Below are positions 21,337 through 30,957 of a stretch of DNA of 64,000 bases, piece by piece. The notes beneath the pieces were generated by a model. The model did no database searches. It had not been told where the DNA came from and was given only the letters and a program-made list of their open reading frames with translations. Source of the DNA: Corynespora cassiicola. Taxonomy: Eukaryota > Ascomycota > Dothideomycetes > Pleosporales > Corynesporascaceae. The DNA lies in NCBI GenBank assembly GCA_022059125.1, contig JAEUWY010000001.1:2542001-2606000 (forward strand), in the 5' to 3' direction. Position numbers and translations under genes: made by a program. Each line of letters begins with the position of its first letter. Position 1 is the first letter of the stretch.

Positions 21337-22002
21337 TCACACCTTCTCTACAATATTGTTTGAACAGCATAATTGGATACTAGATTGCTCAAGCACCTTC
21401 TGACTCTCTGCAAACACTGTGTCCACACCCGTATTGGCGTTAATCTTCACGACCTTTGCCTTTTTCTCATATAGATCCAATACTTCCGAAGTAACTTTAT
21501 GATATGTGTCAATACGTTTCTTAATCGTCTCGGTGTCGTCCTCGTTGCGACCGCGCTGTGCCAATCGCTGCACCAAGATGTTGTCTGGGCATTCGAACGA
21601 CAGTACCAAAGAAAGGAGGCCGAATTGTTCCTCAAAATATTCAGCCTGATCCAGTTTTCTTGGAAATCCTGGTTCCCCTGTTAGCATGTCTAAATCAGTT
21701 TTGTAAGACTCAAACTCCTAACCATCTAAGAACAAAAATCGCATCCCTTCTGCAGCAGCTTGCTCAATATTTTTTCGTAGAATAGCAACAGTAATTTCTT
21801 TTGGTCCAACACGTCCAAGACACATGTTTTCTTGGATTGTTTCTCGGTGGGGACTGTCTGGGTCGGCAGCCTCTTTTCTCAAGAGATCACCGATGCTAAA
21901 ATGGACGACATTCTCGTATTGGGTTTCGAGCATGGTACACTGTGTCCCTTTGCCGGAGCCAGGGCCTCCTAAAACTGAGATGATTTGAATAGGAGAAGAC
22001 AT
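21337..22002 (-). CDS. UMP/CMP kinase-like nucleoside monophosphate kinase (probable paralogue)
   Basis: Model: exon 1 22002-21723, intron 21722-21669 (GTTAGG...CCAG, 54 bp), exon 2 21668-21337, giving 203 residues. The P-loop is GGPGSGKGTQ (residues 12-21). The NMP-binding part has FSIGDLLRKEA. The splice regenerates the diagnostic 'FLDGFPRKLDQAEYF'. The LID is short, with RGRNEDDTETIKKRI, as in UMP/CMP kinases rather than long-LID adenylate kinases. Such enzymes phosphorylate UMP and CMP with ATP. The sequence around HFSIGDLL and 'GRVGPKEITVAIL' differs from the canonical fungal Ura6 I remember, and the gene lies in lower-GC DNA next to a pseudogene. I therefore read it as an accessory paralogue. 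The C-terminal extension with CCSNNIVEKV is unusual. Confidence 0.82.
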
Positions 22003-22299
22003 TTTTAGGGTTTGTTAGATATTTGGAGAGTTCTGGCTGGAAGAGAAGTAGTACTGAGCCTAGTTCTGTAGCGCGGGGTTTGTCAAAGGCTCATGACGCA
22101 AGGACATCAATGCGCAGTCAGTGCTCATCTTTGTAGTTCAACGAACGCTTCGCAAAGACAATTATGGTACCGGAGAAAAACTTTTTAAGATATTTCAAAT
22201 ACCATAACATACCAACAACCGCTTAGGCAACAATAGACTATGCTGACCCACCTAAACTGAGTATACTTGCAGAGAATTGGTTGTGGCTTTTCAGCCGAG

Positions 22300-24087
22300 C
22301 TACTCATTTCCGTTATCCTCTTCGTTGTCAGTAGTTTCCTCATCTTTATCCACTCCATTTACCTGGCTGCTACCGACATGATCATCCTCATTCTCCCCAT
22401 GATCAATTTCACCCTCCTCTTCCTCTTCCTCTTCTCCCCACTCCAACGACGCCGCGGCAACCGCCTCCCCAAGCAGATCCTTCATGGCATACCCAATACT
22501 ACTCTTCTTGACAGTATATCCAACAACATCCTCAACGAAGTCGGCGATTGCGCCAGTGGTAGCCTCTTCAATTGCATCGTCGACCTCGCTCGATTCGATC
22601 CTCCACTCGTGTTCCGCGTCTCTATCATCGTTTTCATCCTCACTGTTGCTTTCGTAGCTTTTGGAGAGAGAGTCTGGAGAGGAAGGGATTTCGGGAGTAG
22701 AGGCTCCCTCCCATGATCGTAGGCGTGGCTTGGGGGTCTCGGACTGCTCGGATTCGAAGGTGAAGCGGACCTTTTTTGATTTTTTCGCTGATGAAGAAGT
22801 GCTGGGCGAGCGTTTGCGCTTGTTTGGCGAGGAGAATGGGGTCGTGGTGGACGTTTGGCTGAGCTCCGGTGTGGGGCCAGGTGTTGGCTCTCTGGCCCAG
22901 AAAGGAGGTGGATCTACAGGAAGAGATGAAGGAGGAAATGGAGATGAGGATTCATACATGGGCTCTGGAACAGGTTCTGGAGTTGGCCCTGGGCTTGACT
23001 CCAGGCTGCGCTCTGGAACACGCTGTGGAGTAGATGCGGACTCGGGAGATTCTGAAGTGGGCTTCATAGGCTCAGGAATAGACTCATTATCATCTATTCC
23101 CTGGGTAATCTCGCCTTCCTCACTTTCGCTATCTCCTACCAACCCAGTGTTTTCAGCAGTCTGTTCAGCTTGATGTATGTCCGGAACCCTCTCCTGCTCC
23201 AGCTTACGGCCACCCCTTGTTTCCTCTTCCTTCATTGCCTGCACCATTCTCAATGCCTCTGTAAGTTTCTGTTGTGCTTCTATTTGCATATGCTCCTTTC
23301 TCTTCTTCGTTTCTGCTTCCTCTTCCCTCACTCTCCGCCCCTCTGCCCTCGCAAACTCTATCCCCCCAACCAACGCTCCAAGCTCAAGCGCAATCCTCCT
23401 CTCCAATCCCTCATCCCTAACCCTCTTAACCCTCCTCCAACCCCCCCTCTCCTTCCCCCACTTGATCCCCCAATAATCCTGCACCACCCTCTCCGCCAAA
23501 ACCCCAACGCGCTCACTCGGCCTCAAGACATCACACCCCCGATGCTCCTCCGCAAACCTCGCGTCGCGGTGCGTATAATCCCTAACCTCGAGCCTATACG
23601 TAGAATGCGTATTCGCCGGGTCCCGCGCCTCCCACGTGAGATTCATGCGCACATGCGGACACAGTGAGACGTCCGTCTTGTGGCGCACGGGAACGCGATG
23701 CAGCGGACACTTGCGGAAGCGTGTGCAGCGCACGCAGTAGCTCTCGACGTACGGTGCGTTGCTGATGAGGTGGGAGAGGAGGTGCGGGTTGTGCTCGTAG
23801 ACTTGGGTGGCGTCGCGGATGGCGCGGACTGCGTTTTTCTGCTGAATCTTTTGGTGGAGCGTGGGGCGGGAAGAGAGAAGGGGGGCGGTGGGATCGTAGG
23901 CATCGATTTCGCAATTGGGGGCAGGGCTGTGGGGGGCGGTTGGGGTGTCTGGGGTTGGGGTGGTGGGATCGCCTTGTTCGGCTTCGGTGAGGAGGGTGCC
24001 TAGGTCGAGCCTTGGGGGTGTGGGGGGTGGAGGGGGGGACTTGGACGCGCTGCTAGAGGCGTATATGACTGGTTTTTGTGGCTTCAT
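22300..24087 (-). CDS. Hypothetical nuclear-looking protein with Cys/His segment and PEST-rich tail
   Basis: A single 595-residue open frame with an ATG start. I do not recognise a named family. Residues 1-60 are Pro/Ser/Thr-rich. At about 110-160 there is a Cys/His-containing segment with YCVRCTRFRKCPLH and then SLCPHVRM, which could bind a metal. A conserved-looking helical part with VVQDYWGIKWG and a coiled coil rich in K/E/R (about 255-300) follow. The remaining half is disordered, with many P/E/S repeats, a bipartite-like nuclear signal (NKRKRSPSTSSSAKKSKKVRF split around a Ser run) and a strongly acidic C-terminus. The continuous frame, ATG context and the coherent structured segment argue for a real gene. 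Confidence 0.72.
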   Translation of the reverse strand: MKPQKPVIYASSSASKSPPPPPTPPRLDLGTLLTEAEQGDPTTPTPDTPTAPHSPAPNCEIDAYDPTAPLLSSRPTLHQKIQQKNAVRAIRDATQVYEHNPHLLSHLISNAPYVESYCVRCTRFRKCPLHRVPVRHKTDVSLCPHVRMNLTWEARDPANTHSTYRLEVRDYTHRDARFAEEHRGCDVLRPSERVGVLAERVVQDYWGIKWGKERGGWRRVKRVRDEGLERRIALELGALVGGIEFARAEGRRVREEEAETKKRKEHMQIEAQQKLTEALRMVQAMKEEETRGGRKLEQERVPDIHQAEQTAENTGLVGDSESEEGEITQGIDDNESIPEPMKPTSESPESASTPQRVPERSLESSPGPTPEPVPEPMYESSSPFPPSSLPVDPPPFWAREPTPGPTPELSQTSTTTPFSSPNKRKRSPSTSSSAKKSKKVRFTFESEQSETPKPRLRSWEGASTPEIPSSPDSLSKSYESNSEDENDDRDAEHEWRIESSEVDDAIEEATTGAIADFVEDVVGYTVKKSSIGYAMKDLLGEAVAAASLEWGEEEEEEEGEIDHGENEDDHVGSSQVNGVDKDEETTDNEEDNGNE

Positions 24088-24911
24088 ATTGGTGACTGGA
24101 GAGCTCCGAAATTTTGGACCTAACTTGGGAATGAGGATTGTTGGTAAAGAGAAGTGACCAGTGTTAAGAGATTATGCTTTTAATGTGATGTTGTGATGGT
24201 CTCCAGAAACAGTAATCCAACACTTCCTATTTGAAGATTGTACCTGATTTCAGAACAGTAGATAATGGCCTTGATGGTAGACGTTGGCGTCGGCCACACA
24301 AGGCATAGTGTCCTTTGTGAATGTATTTTTGGGCGAGACATGACAAAAGACATTAGCATTGTGAACAAATAACAAAAAGAGTAGGTGAATTAACAAAGAC
24401 TACGAAAGTAAGGAAAGCCAAGGGCACTGGAAATGATTGGAGAACAAAGATGGAAATTTTCATACGAGCCTTCTTTGTTCTGAACAGAAATGTCCAACAT
24501 ATTCACAGGTGCATCTAATAACGTCAGTATCATAATCTCAATGCAAAGAGTAGACAAATGTTGCGCGTAGCATTTGGTCGATTAATCAGTTCTAAACATA
24601 ATGCCTTTTGTCGTGACATCTTAACAGACACCCTAGATCTGCCCACACCCAAAGAGCCACTCGGGCCATCCAAAATCCAAAACGCCAAACCGCTCTAGAG
24701 AATGTTAAAAAGGCTAGATGGTGAAGTGCCCATAGCTAGAAAATACAAGAACAGTAGTAGCAGGCATCCATGCTGGAGAAGAAGAGAAGTAAACCACCGC
24801 AGAACCCAATTCAGCGTGATGCCTCAAAAACGGATGTTCGCAGGTCGATGGCACATCGCAGATAAGAAAATTTGACACTCCTCTGCGTGACACCATGCTT
24901 GATTACAAGAT
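24088..24911. other. Intergenic: promoter of the hypothetical gene and 3' UTR of GDP-mannose transporter
   Basis: 824 AT-richer bases between two minus-strand genes. No coding signal or RNA gene was recognised. Confidence 0.5.
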
Positions 24912-26213
24912 TTACGACTTGAGGCTGTCCCTCATGCTCTGGCTGCTTGCGCTGACGGGAGCGTGGGTCGGGAGAACCTGCTTGGGCTTGGAGTTTTGCC
25001 TAATCTTCGCAAGCGCATAGACAATGCCGCTGACGAAACCAACAAAGATGGCGGACACGCTGCCAAATGTGACAGCAGCATCGAAGAAGATGAGACCGCT
25101 GAGGGCAATGGGGAGCTTGTTCAAAGCACCAACCATAGAGTAGGTGGTAGAGGTGGTGACACGGACACACCAGGCAGAGGTGTACGAGATGAAGACGGTA
25201 GAGAGTCCAGAGAGGATCATGATGAAGATGAACGAGTTGCGGTTCTCAGCGGGGAAGTTCTTGGCAACGTTGGCGGACGACCAGTCCTCGACGAACAACG
25301 AGGCGGCGAGAAGGACAGGGATGGTGAGGAGGTTGTTGTAGAACATGGCTGGCACAGCACGTCAGTCGAGCAAATCACGGTATAGCAAACGGAATGGCTT
25401 ACTGTCAAAGTCCTTAAAGTTGGTCAACTTAATGCGCTTCCTCATGCTCAATACATAGGTAGCTGTGCAAATGCAGTTGAACATCATCCACAGATATCCG
25501 GCATTGAGGGTAGAGATGGCATCGTTGGCAGCATCAGTGGCCTCTCCAAAGTTGTACAGCGCATGCTGGATATCAGCCCAAGCAGCGATGATGGAGCTGA
25601 GAACCATGAGACCAAAGGAGAAGAGAGCCATGGGAGTGACGCTTCCACCGAACCAAAGCACCTCGCCATAGGCAATTAGAATGATGGTCAAGTTCTTAAA
25701 GATGGTGTAGACGGGAATCGAGAGGAACTGGAGGGCCTTGGTGCTCGTGTAGATCATGCCGATGAGAAGGAGAGAAATGGGGAACCCTATGGTGGAATTA
25801 GCAGCTGCCCGGCAATCAATATATGAGCGGGACATGGCATACACTTCTTGGCCTCATCGCTGTTGAAGTCGCGGTAGGAAATCAAGCCCATGCTCTTGCA
25901 TACCGAGATGGCGGCGACGCAAACAACGGACTGGTGGTTGTCAACATAGTGGAGAGCGAGGGATGGCCGGGAAGCTCACCTGAACGCAGAGCAGGAAGAA
26001 GTTTAGATTGAAGCCGGTGCCGGACAAGACGTACTTGTTCGTCACCGTCATCAGAATGGAGGAACCGCAGTATGCAAGAATGGACAGCATGGGGTTCTCA
26101 GTGACAGAAGGGCCGCCGCGCGCCGGAGGGCCGCGCACTGCGGGCGAGGGAGCCCGGAACGAGTCCTGGGGCATGTCGACCTTGTAGTCGTCGCTCTTCT
26201 TGTCGTCGGCCAT
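24912..26213 (-). CDS. VRG4: GDP-mannose transporter (Vrg4/GmtA type)
   Basis: Model: exons 26213-25980, 25930-25843, 25786-25403 and 25348-24912, with introns of 49, 56 and 54 bp, all GT-AG, giving 380 residues. The family carries GDP-mannose into the Golgi lumen in exchange for GMP, for mannosylation of proteins, mannan and sphingolipids. Visible hallmarks are the GDP-mannose-binding GALNK motif in '[17 protein letters not shown]', the segment with [13 protein letters not shown], and about ten hydrophobic helices after an N-terminal cytosolic stretch of 45 residues. Splicing restores [28 protein letters not shown] and [13 protein letters not shown] at the three junctions. The length is normal for the family. 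It diverges from the phosducin-like gene across a 662 bp promoter region. Confidence 0.95.
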
Positions 26214-26875
26214 TGTGGAAGTGCGAACGAGGGTGCGGTGGCGATGGAGAAGGGGGACGATAAAGGATCGAGGTACGAGCGCTCGGAGCGAGTGGACAGC
26301 CGGCCAGAGGACAGGTCAGCGGAAGGCGATGCTTGGACGACGGCGGAGGCGGAGGGACGGCGGAGGGAGAAGGGAAAAGCGAGAAAGGAGACGTGCGCTC
26401 GGAGAAGAGGCGTGTGTCGCGTAGAGAGACCAAGAGCAGGGAGGGCGGGCTTAGTGTTGAGCTCTCCTGGCTTGCGTTGCATACGTTTAATTTTACGCTG
26501 GCGAATGCTTCGCCAAGCCACCCCTAGAAGCCCCAGAAGCCTCGTAAGCGCAACGGGTAAGCCGCGAACCCTGAGTTTCACACGGATCCCGCTATCGATT
26601 TCGAGTGGCACGCGCTGCAGCCCAAAAAAAGCATCTACAGGTGCCTGGCAGCGCTGGCACCGCGGGCGGCTGGCCGCCGATGCGCCAGATATCGCGTGCA
26701 AAGCTCCCCGTCTGGACGCGTTCCACCTGCAGCTGTCCTCTACCAGGTGCCCACCCGGGTGCCCCCTTGCACGTGACGGCGCTAGCCCGAACCGGCGGCA
26801 CCTGGTAGATTTCTCCCTCGCCTCTGCTTCCCCTTCCATACCTCAGCCAGCCAGCCCTTGTGTGCCGCCAGGAAA
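26214..26875. promoter_or_regulatory. Divergent promoter, GDP-mannose transporter / phosducin-like gene
   Basis: 662 bases that are purine-rich next to the transporter start and GC-rich toward the other gene. They should contain both promoters. No separate gene was seen. Confidence 0.5.
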
Positions 26876-27555
26876 ATGGCCGAGCTCGACCCAAAAGTCG
26901 CGGCCGTCGTGGACAACGCCACCAGGGACGACGATTCAGACGAGGACGCTCTGATTGCCGCTCTGGAGGAAGACTCGGACCTCGATGCCTTCCGCGAGCA
27001 GCGCCTGCAGCAGCTCCACGCCGAATTCGACAGAGCCCGCCAGCTCAAGGCAAGCGACCATGGGACCTATCGTGAGATCAAGGACGAGAAGGCCCTCATG
27101 GACATCACCACCAGCACAAAGCTGTGTGTTGTGCATTTCTTCAAGCCCGACTTCAATCGCTGCAGGATAATGGACACTCATCTCGAGGCAAGTGAGACGT
27201 CACGTTATCCTTGCCCAATCCTAACTTTGACAAGTCCCTGGCCACTGCCCACTACGAAGCTCGCCTGCTCAAGATCAATGTGGACAACTGTCCTTTCTTG
27301 GTCACCAAGTTGAAGATTCAGGTGCTGCCATGCGTCATTGCCTTCATCGACGGCGTGGGCGTGGACCGCATCATTGGGTTCGAAGGTCTGGGCCGCACCC
27401 CAGACAATTTCACCACGAGAGACCTGGAGGCCAGGTTGATCAGGGCCAATGTGCTTCTCAGAACCAAGGTCAACCAAGAGGATGAGAGGCGTATGCTGCA
27501 GAAGAGCAAGGCAGCACAGAGAGAGCAAGACGACGACGACGACGACTGGGATTGA
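26876..27555 (+). CDS. PLP1: Phosducin-like / TXNDC9-type thioredoxin-fold protein (Plp1)
   Basis: Model: exon 1 26876-27187, intron 27188-27234, exon 2 27235-27555, giving 210 residues. The intron begins GCAAGT after CTCGAG and ends CAAG. It is a GC-AG intron, phase 0, and is the only nearby splice I found that restores the family sequence 'MDTHLE' followed by SLATAHYEARLLKINVDN. The N-terminal half is acidic and helical (DDDSDEDALIAAL, then 'REQRLQQLHAEFDRA'). The thioredoxin fold begins at KLCVVHFFKPDF and includes the conserved 'FLVTKLKIQVLPCVIAF'. The CxxC active site is absent, as in the family. The tail is D-rich and ends in W-D. Yeast Plp1 and TXNDC9 modulate CCT-assisted folding of tubulin and actin in the cytosol. 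Confidence 0.93.
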
Positions 27556-28139
27556 GGGAGACCATCTCAGGCTTTGGCCAGGCCAGGTCAGGTCATTGGC
27601 AGGATCAATTCACGTCCCGCTCTGATGTCGTCTGCGTGGAAGATTCCAGCATGTGCGAGCAAACGGGACGAGAATGATTAGGCTTGGCCGCGACATTTGC
27701 CCGAGGATGCCGAATCCACGTTTGCAGTAGAGCGAATGGCATGCAGCAAGCCAGTCGTGTGAAATCGACTTGGAGTCGCACGGCTGGATTTGCTGTGGTG
27801 GAGACACTACCCTAGTCGATACTATGCTCGCACCACGTCTTGATGCGCGAGGTGGGGCAATCCTTGAAAGCAAAAATAATCAGCACACTGCGGGGGCCGT
27901 CCAATGAAGAAAATTGCGCAAGTATCCTCTGTTCTGAGATGCCCACTGCGCCGGGTGAGACTGCTGTGAAGGTGTTCATGCCTGGTCAAGTTCTGCTGAA
28001 TAATCGTTATGACGCCATTCGGGGCGAGCCCACGTGCAGTGCCGACATAAAACCTTTTGGTGTTTGTTGAAGCCCAACCTCAATTCTCACGTTGCAAATA
28101 ATCGATCCACCACGCCATAACGTTGACATCAGCTGCATC
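27556..28139. other. Intergenic upstream of acireductone dioxygenase
   Basis: 584 bases with the end of the phosducin-like transcript and the promoter of the next gene. No coding signal that I trust. Confidence 0.5.
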
Positions 28140-28777
28140 ATGAAGGCATACTGGTTCGATAACCTCCCGGTAATGCATGCTGAGCGAGAGTTTGAAATAC
28201 GAAGTCAGCGCTGACCCCAGTGCAGGGCGACCAGCGCGAGCCGCACGACTCTGGGCGCGAAGTCAGTCCGGAATACCTGTCTAAACTAGGCATCTTGCAT
28301 TTCAACTACCCCAATGTGGAGGATGTGAACGCCCTAGCTGCTGAGCGTAGCTACAGGAACCGGGATGAGATCACGATCTCGCCCAAGACCTTGGGTGACG
28401 CGTACGAGGAAAAGGTCAAGAACTTCTTCAGCGAGCACTTGCACGAGGACGAGGAGATCCGCTACATCCTGGACGGCGGCGGCTTCTTTGACGTTCGAAG
28501 CGCGGACGACGACTGGGTGAGGATCAAGCTGGAGAAGCATGACCTCATGATTATGCCTGCTGGCATTTATCATCGCTTCACCACCGATTCCCAGAATGTG
28601 AGTTGAGCGAGATCTGGTTCCAGCGCGCCCACTGATGCCCCGCAGTACACAAAGGCCATGCGCTTGTTCAAGGAAGATCCCAAATGGACGCCCCTGAACC
28701 GGAGCAGCGAGACGGACAAGAACCAGTTTCACATCGACTATCTCAAGACGCGGGGTGGGCCAGTTGCAAGCCACTAG
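28140..28777 (+). CDS. ADI1: Acireductone dioxygenase (methionine salvage)
   Basis: Model: exon 1 28140-28169 (30 nt), intron 28170-28225 (56 bp), exon 2 28226-28597, intron 28598-28645 (48 bp), exon 3 28646-28777, giving 177 residues. The enzyme oxidises the acireductone intermediate of the 5'-methylthioadenosine salvage route to the methionine keto-acid precursor and formate. The cupin metal ligands are visible as H-x-H-x(3)-E in '[20 protein letters not shown]' and the distal His in MPAGIYHRF. The first splice yields [20 protein letters not shown], the usual fungal N-terminus. The length matches the ~180-residue family. Other salvage genes are not in the window. Confidence 0.96.
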
Positions 28778-29238
28778 GACAGCCTCTAACGATATTCCAT
28801 GACCTATTCACCAATTGAAATGTAGCATACCGTTTGAATTCCGCCCACTGCTCTGCACTCTTGAAGTGAGTTGACTGCCTGTGACCCCCTGGCTTGACAC
28901 GACAACTCGCTGCGCAGCTATCCGAGCCGCCCATCAAGCAGTCTCTGCATGTGACACGCCCCCCCTTTCCCAGTCTCCCGCTTATTGTTTAGCGACAGTT
29001 GACAAATCCCACGCAAATGCCTCGCAGCAAGCAAATGTGACAGTTTGCCAGTCTCAACCCTCCACAACACAAGCATGGATTCAAAATATTTACTGTCCGA
29101 GCAGAACCGGATGCTGGGTCCTGTGTCTGAAGAGAATATAGAAAGAGCAGCAGTCGTCCATCAGATGGAAGGGTGTCTCATCGCACCTTGATCCAACTGC
29201 CGTTCACTAGCCGCTGCGATCACCACGCCCCTGCAGCC
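28778..29238. other. Intergenic
   Basis: 461 bases between two plus-strand genes, presumably 3' UTR and promoter. No other feature was seen. Confidence 0.45.
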
Positions 29239-29769
29239 ATGTGCCCTTTTCTGAGAAGTAGGGCTTGGAGAAATCGACACAGACATCGCCAATACGTGGA
29301 TGAAGAATGTAACTACGGCGATGATGATTATTGCGGCACAGGAGTGGACTTGGACGTTGCCGCAGATCCCTTCGCATCCGAGAGAAGCCTTGGACGTGTC
29401 AACACCGCTCTGCCCATTAATTTCAATCTACCAATGGGCCGAAATGAATCGCGCGCCTTCCCTCAACCAGCCAGACTTGGAGTTCTCATTCAGCAGCCAT
29501 CACGTCGCTATGACGGTCCATTCAGGACAACGGCTGCAGGCAACATGAGATTGCATGACTTGGTACTTGAGCTGCTGCCTGGCATGGACGACTACGATGT
29601 CAGAGTTTTTGTCAAGAGCCAGGGCACCTGGACACGGCCACGGCTGGATACAAGATTCAATGATTTGATAGAGCCAGGATATGCGTTTGGGCCGCGTAGG
29701 GGTGGAGAGATGGACATAAAGTTGGAAATCTTGGGCGGATTGGGCGGCAGCGGTGGGCTCCATCACTGA
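29239..29769 (+). CDS. Small hypothetical protein
   Basis: 176 residues from the ATG in 'GCAGCCATGTGC'. The frame is open upstream to 29173 but has no earlier ATG. I do not recognise it. The N-terminus is basic (RNRHRHRQ) and then acidic with DDDYCG. The C-terminal 80 residues look folded, with 'NMRLHDLVLELLPGMDDYDV', then DLIEPGYAFG and MDIKLEIL, an alternation compatible with a small alpha/beta domain. The tail is glycine-rich and ends in LHH. No intron was needed. The gene could be lineage-restricted or a chance frame. The regular hydrophobic pattern of the second half favours a real gene. Confidence 0.5.
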   Translation: MCPFLRSRAWRNRHRHRQYVDEECNYGDDDYCGTGVDLDVAADPFASERSLGRVNTALPINFNLPMGRNESRAFPQPARLGVLIQQPSRRYDGPFRTTAAGNMRLHDLVLELLPGMDDYDVRVFVKSQGTWTRPRLDTRFNDLIEPGYAFGPRRGGEMDIKLEILGGLGGSGGLHH

Positions 29770-30957
29770 GGGGGGAAGGGTCTAGGTCCTGAAATTCCTG
29801 TTTCCCATCTCATCTGTCCACTTTCAACATGGGATTTGTCCATAACGGACACTTTCCCGGTCGTTGACCAGACGGACCGAATAGATCATACGTTGTTCCA
29901 TTGCGCCGTTGCTTAGCACCCTCTGCGTCGGGTAAACATCCTGGGCTGAGGTGACCATCTGACTTCGCCGGCTGGGCTCCGGACAGCTCAGTCCGTCCAT
30001 CAGCTGCCGTCCTGTTGTTGTGAGTGTTTTATCGTGGCCTCAACTGGGTGTTGCGTATGTATTGCGTACAATGCTCGCCAGGAGGTGCACGGAGTGCTGG
30101 CCAGGCATGCTCTGCACCAAGTATACGAGCATCTCAGGGAGTTTGGATAGGAGAAAATTTGCAACTATGCTGTGTCTCAGGCGTATCCGTGCTGCTTGGA
30201 GCATGTTGGAAAATCGCGATGCCGCATATAATCATCGATCTCCAGTGAGGTTGAGACCGGGGCGCGAGTCATGGGCGGGTCGGTGCCGGAAAAACCCTTG
30301 CCGAGTTTGGCGGGTCGATGAGTTAATGGTTCGAGCACGGAAGCGTAACGACGAACAGCTTCCTTTGCCCGGCGATCTAGAGCCTTTCCCCTGTGCGCGA
30401 GCCGCTATCTTGCTTGCGGAGGGCACTTGTGCGCGACTCCGCAAAAGGCCCTTCATTGGCCCTGCCAATTTTAAGCCCAGCGGGCTGCGCTTGCGACCGC
30501 ATATCTCCACCACACCCGCCCGCCAGCTGCCCCCAAGCCTCCCCCCCCAAACCACCCCTCGACCCCAGCGACGGCCACCATTTGCGCCGGCGCTCCGTTT
30601 TGTCGTCCTTTGTGCGAGCAGCTGTGTTTTCAAACAATCAAATATTTAGTTTTACTTGCCAGACACTTCCGCTGCCACAACAAGCCTAATCAAGCAATAC
30701 AAAAACAGTGCCAGACTCACCCGTCCTTCTCTCCACGTCCACGCCTTCCGTCCCTGCTCTCCGGCTCTCGCGCTTCACCGAACCATCGACTGGCATCTTC
30801 TGAAGGGCCCTGCGACCTCTCTGCTGCCCGTGCCCGCATCGCCGCATCCACCGCCGCTGGAGCCTTGCGCTGGTGTGCCTTCACCACTGACGCGCCCTCC
30901 CTCGCGCAGAGCTCCGCTGTTCCCGCTCCCGGGACTTTGACAACCACACGCGCATAA
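29770..30957. promoter_or_regulatory. HSF1 upstream region and leader
   Basis: 1.19 kb. The last 400 bases are C/T-rich and probably transcribed leader. An overlapping open frame at 30020-30649 has no recognisable content. I looked for clear inverted GAA/TTC heat-shock elements and saw none of three or more units. Confidence 0.45.

Noticed and set aside
20225..22299. Possible transposon remnant because of lower GC
   Set aside because: No terminal repeats, transposase or reverse-transcriptase motifs were seen. The interval is explained by a pseudogene and a kinase gene.
30020..30649. 209-codon frame upstream of HSF1
   Set aside because: It has no recognisable domain, biased composition, and lies where the HSF1 promoter and leader are expected.
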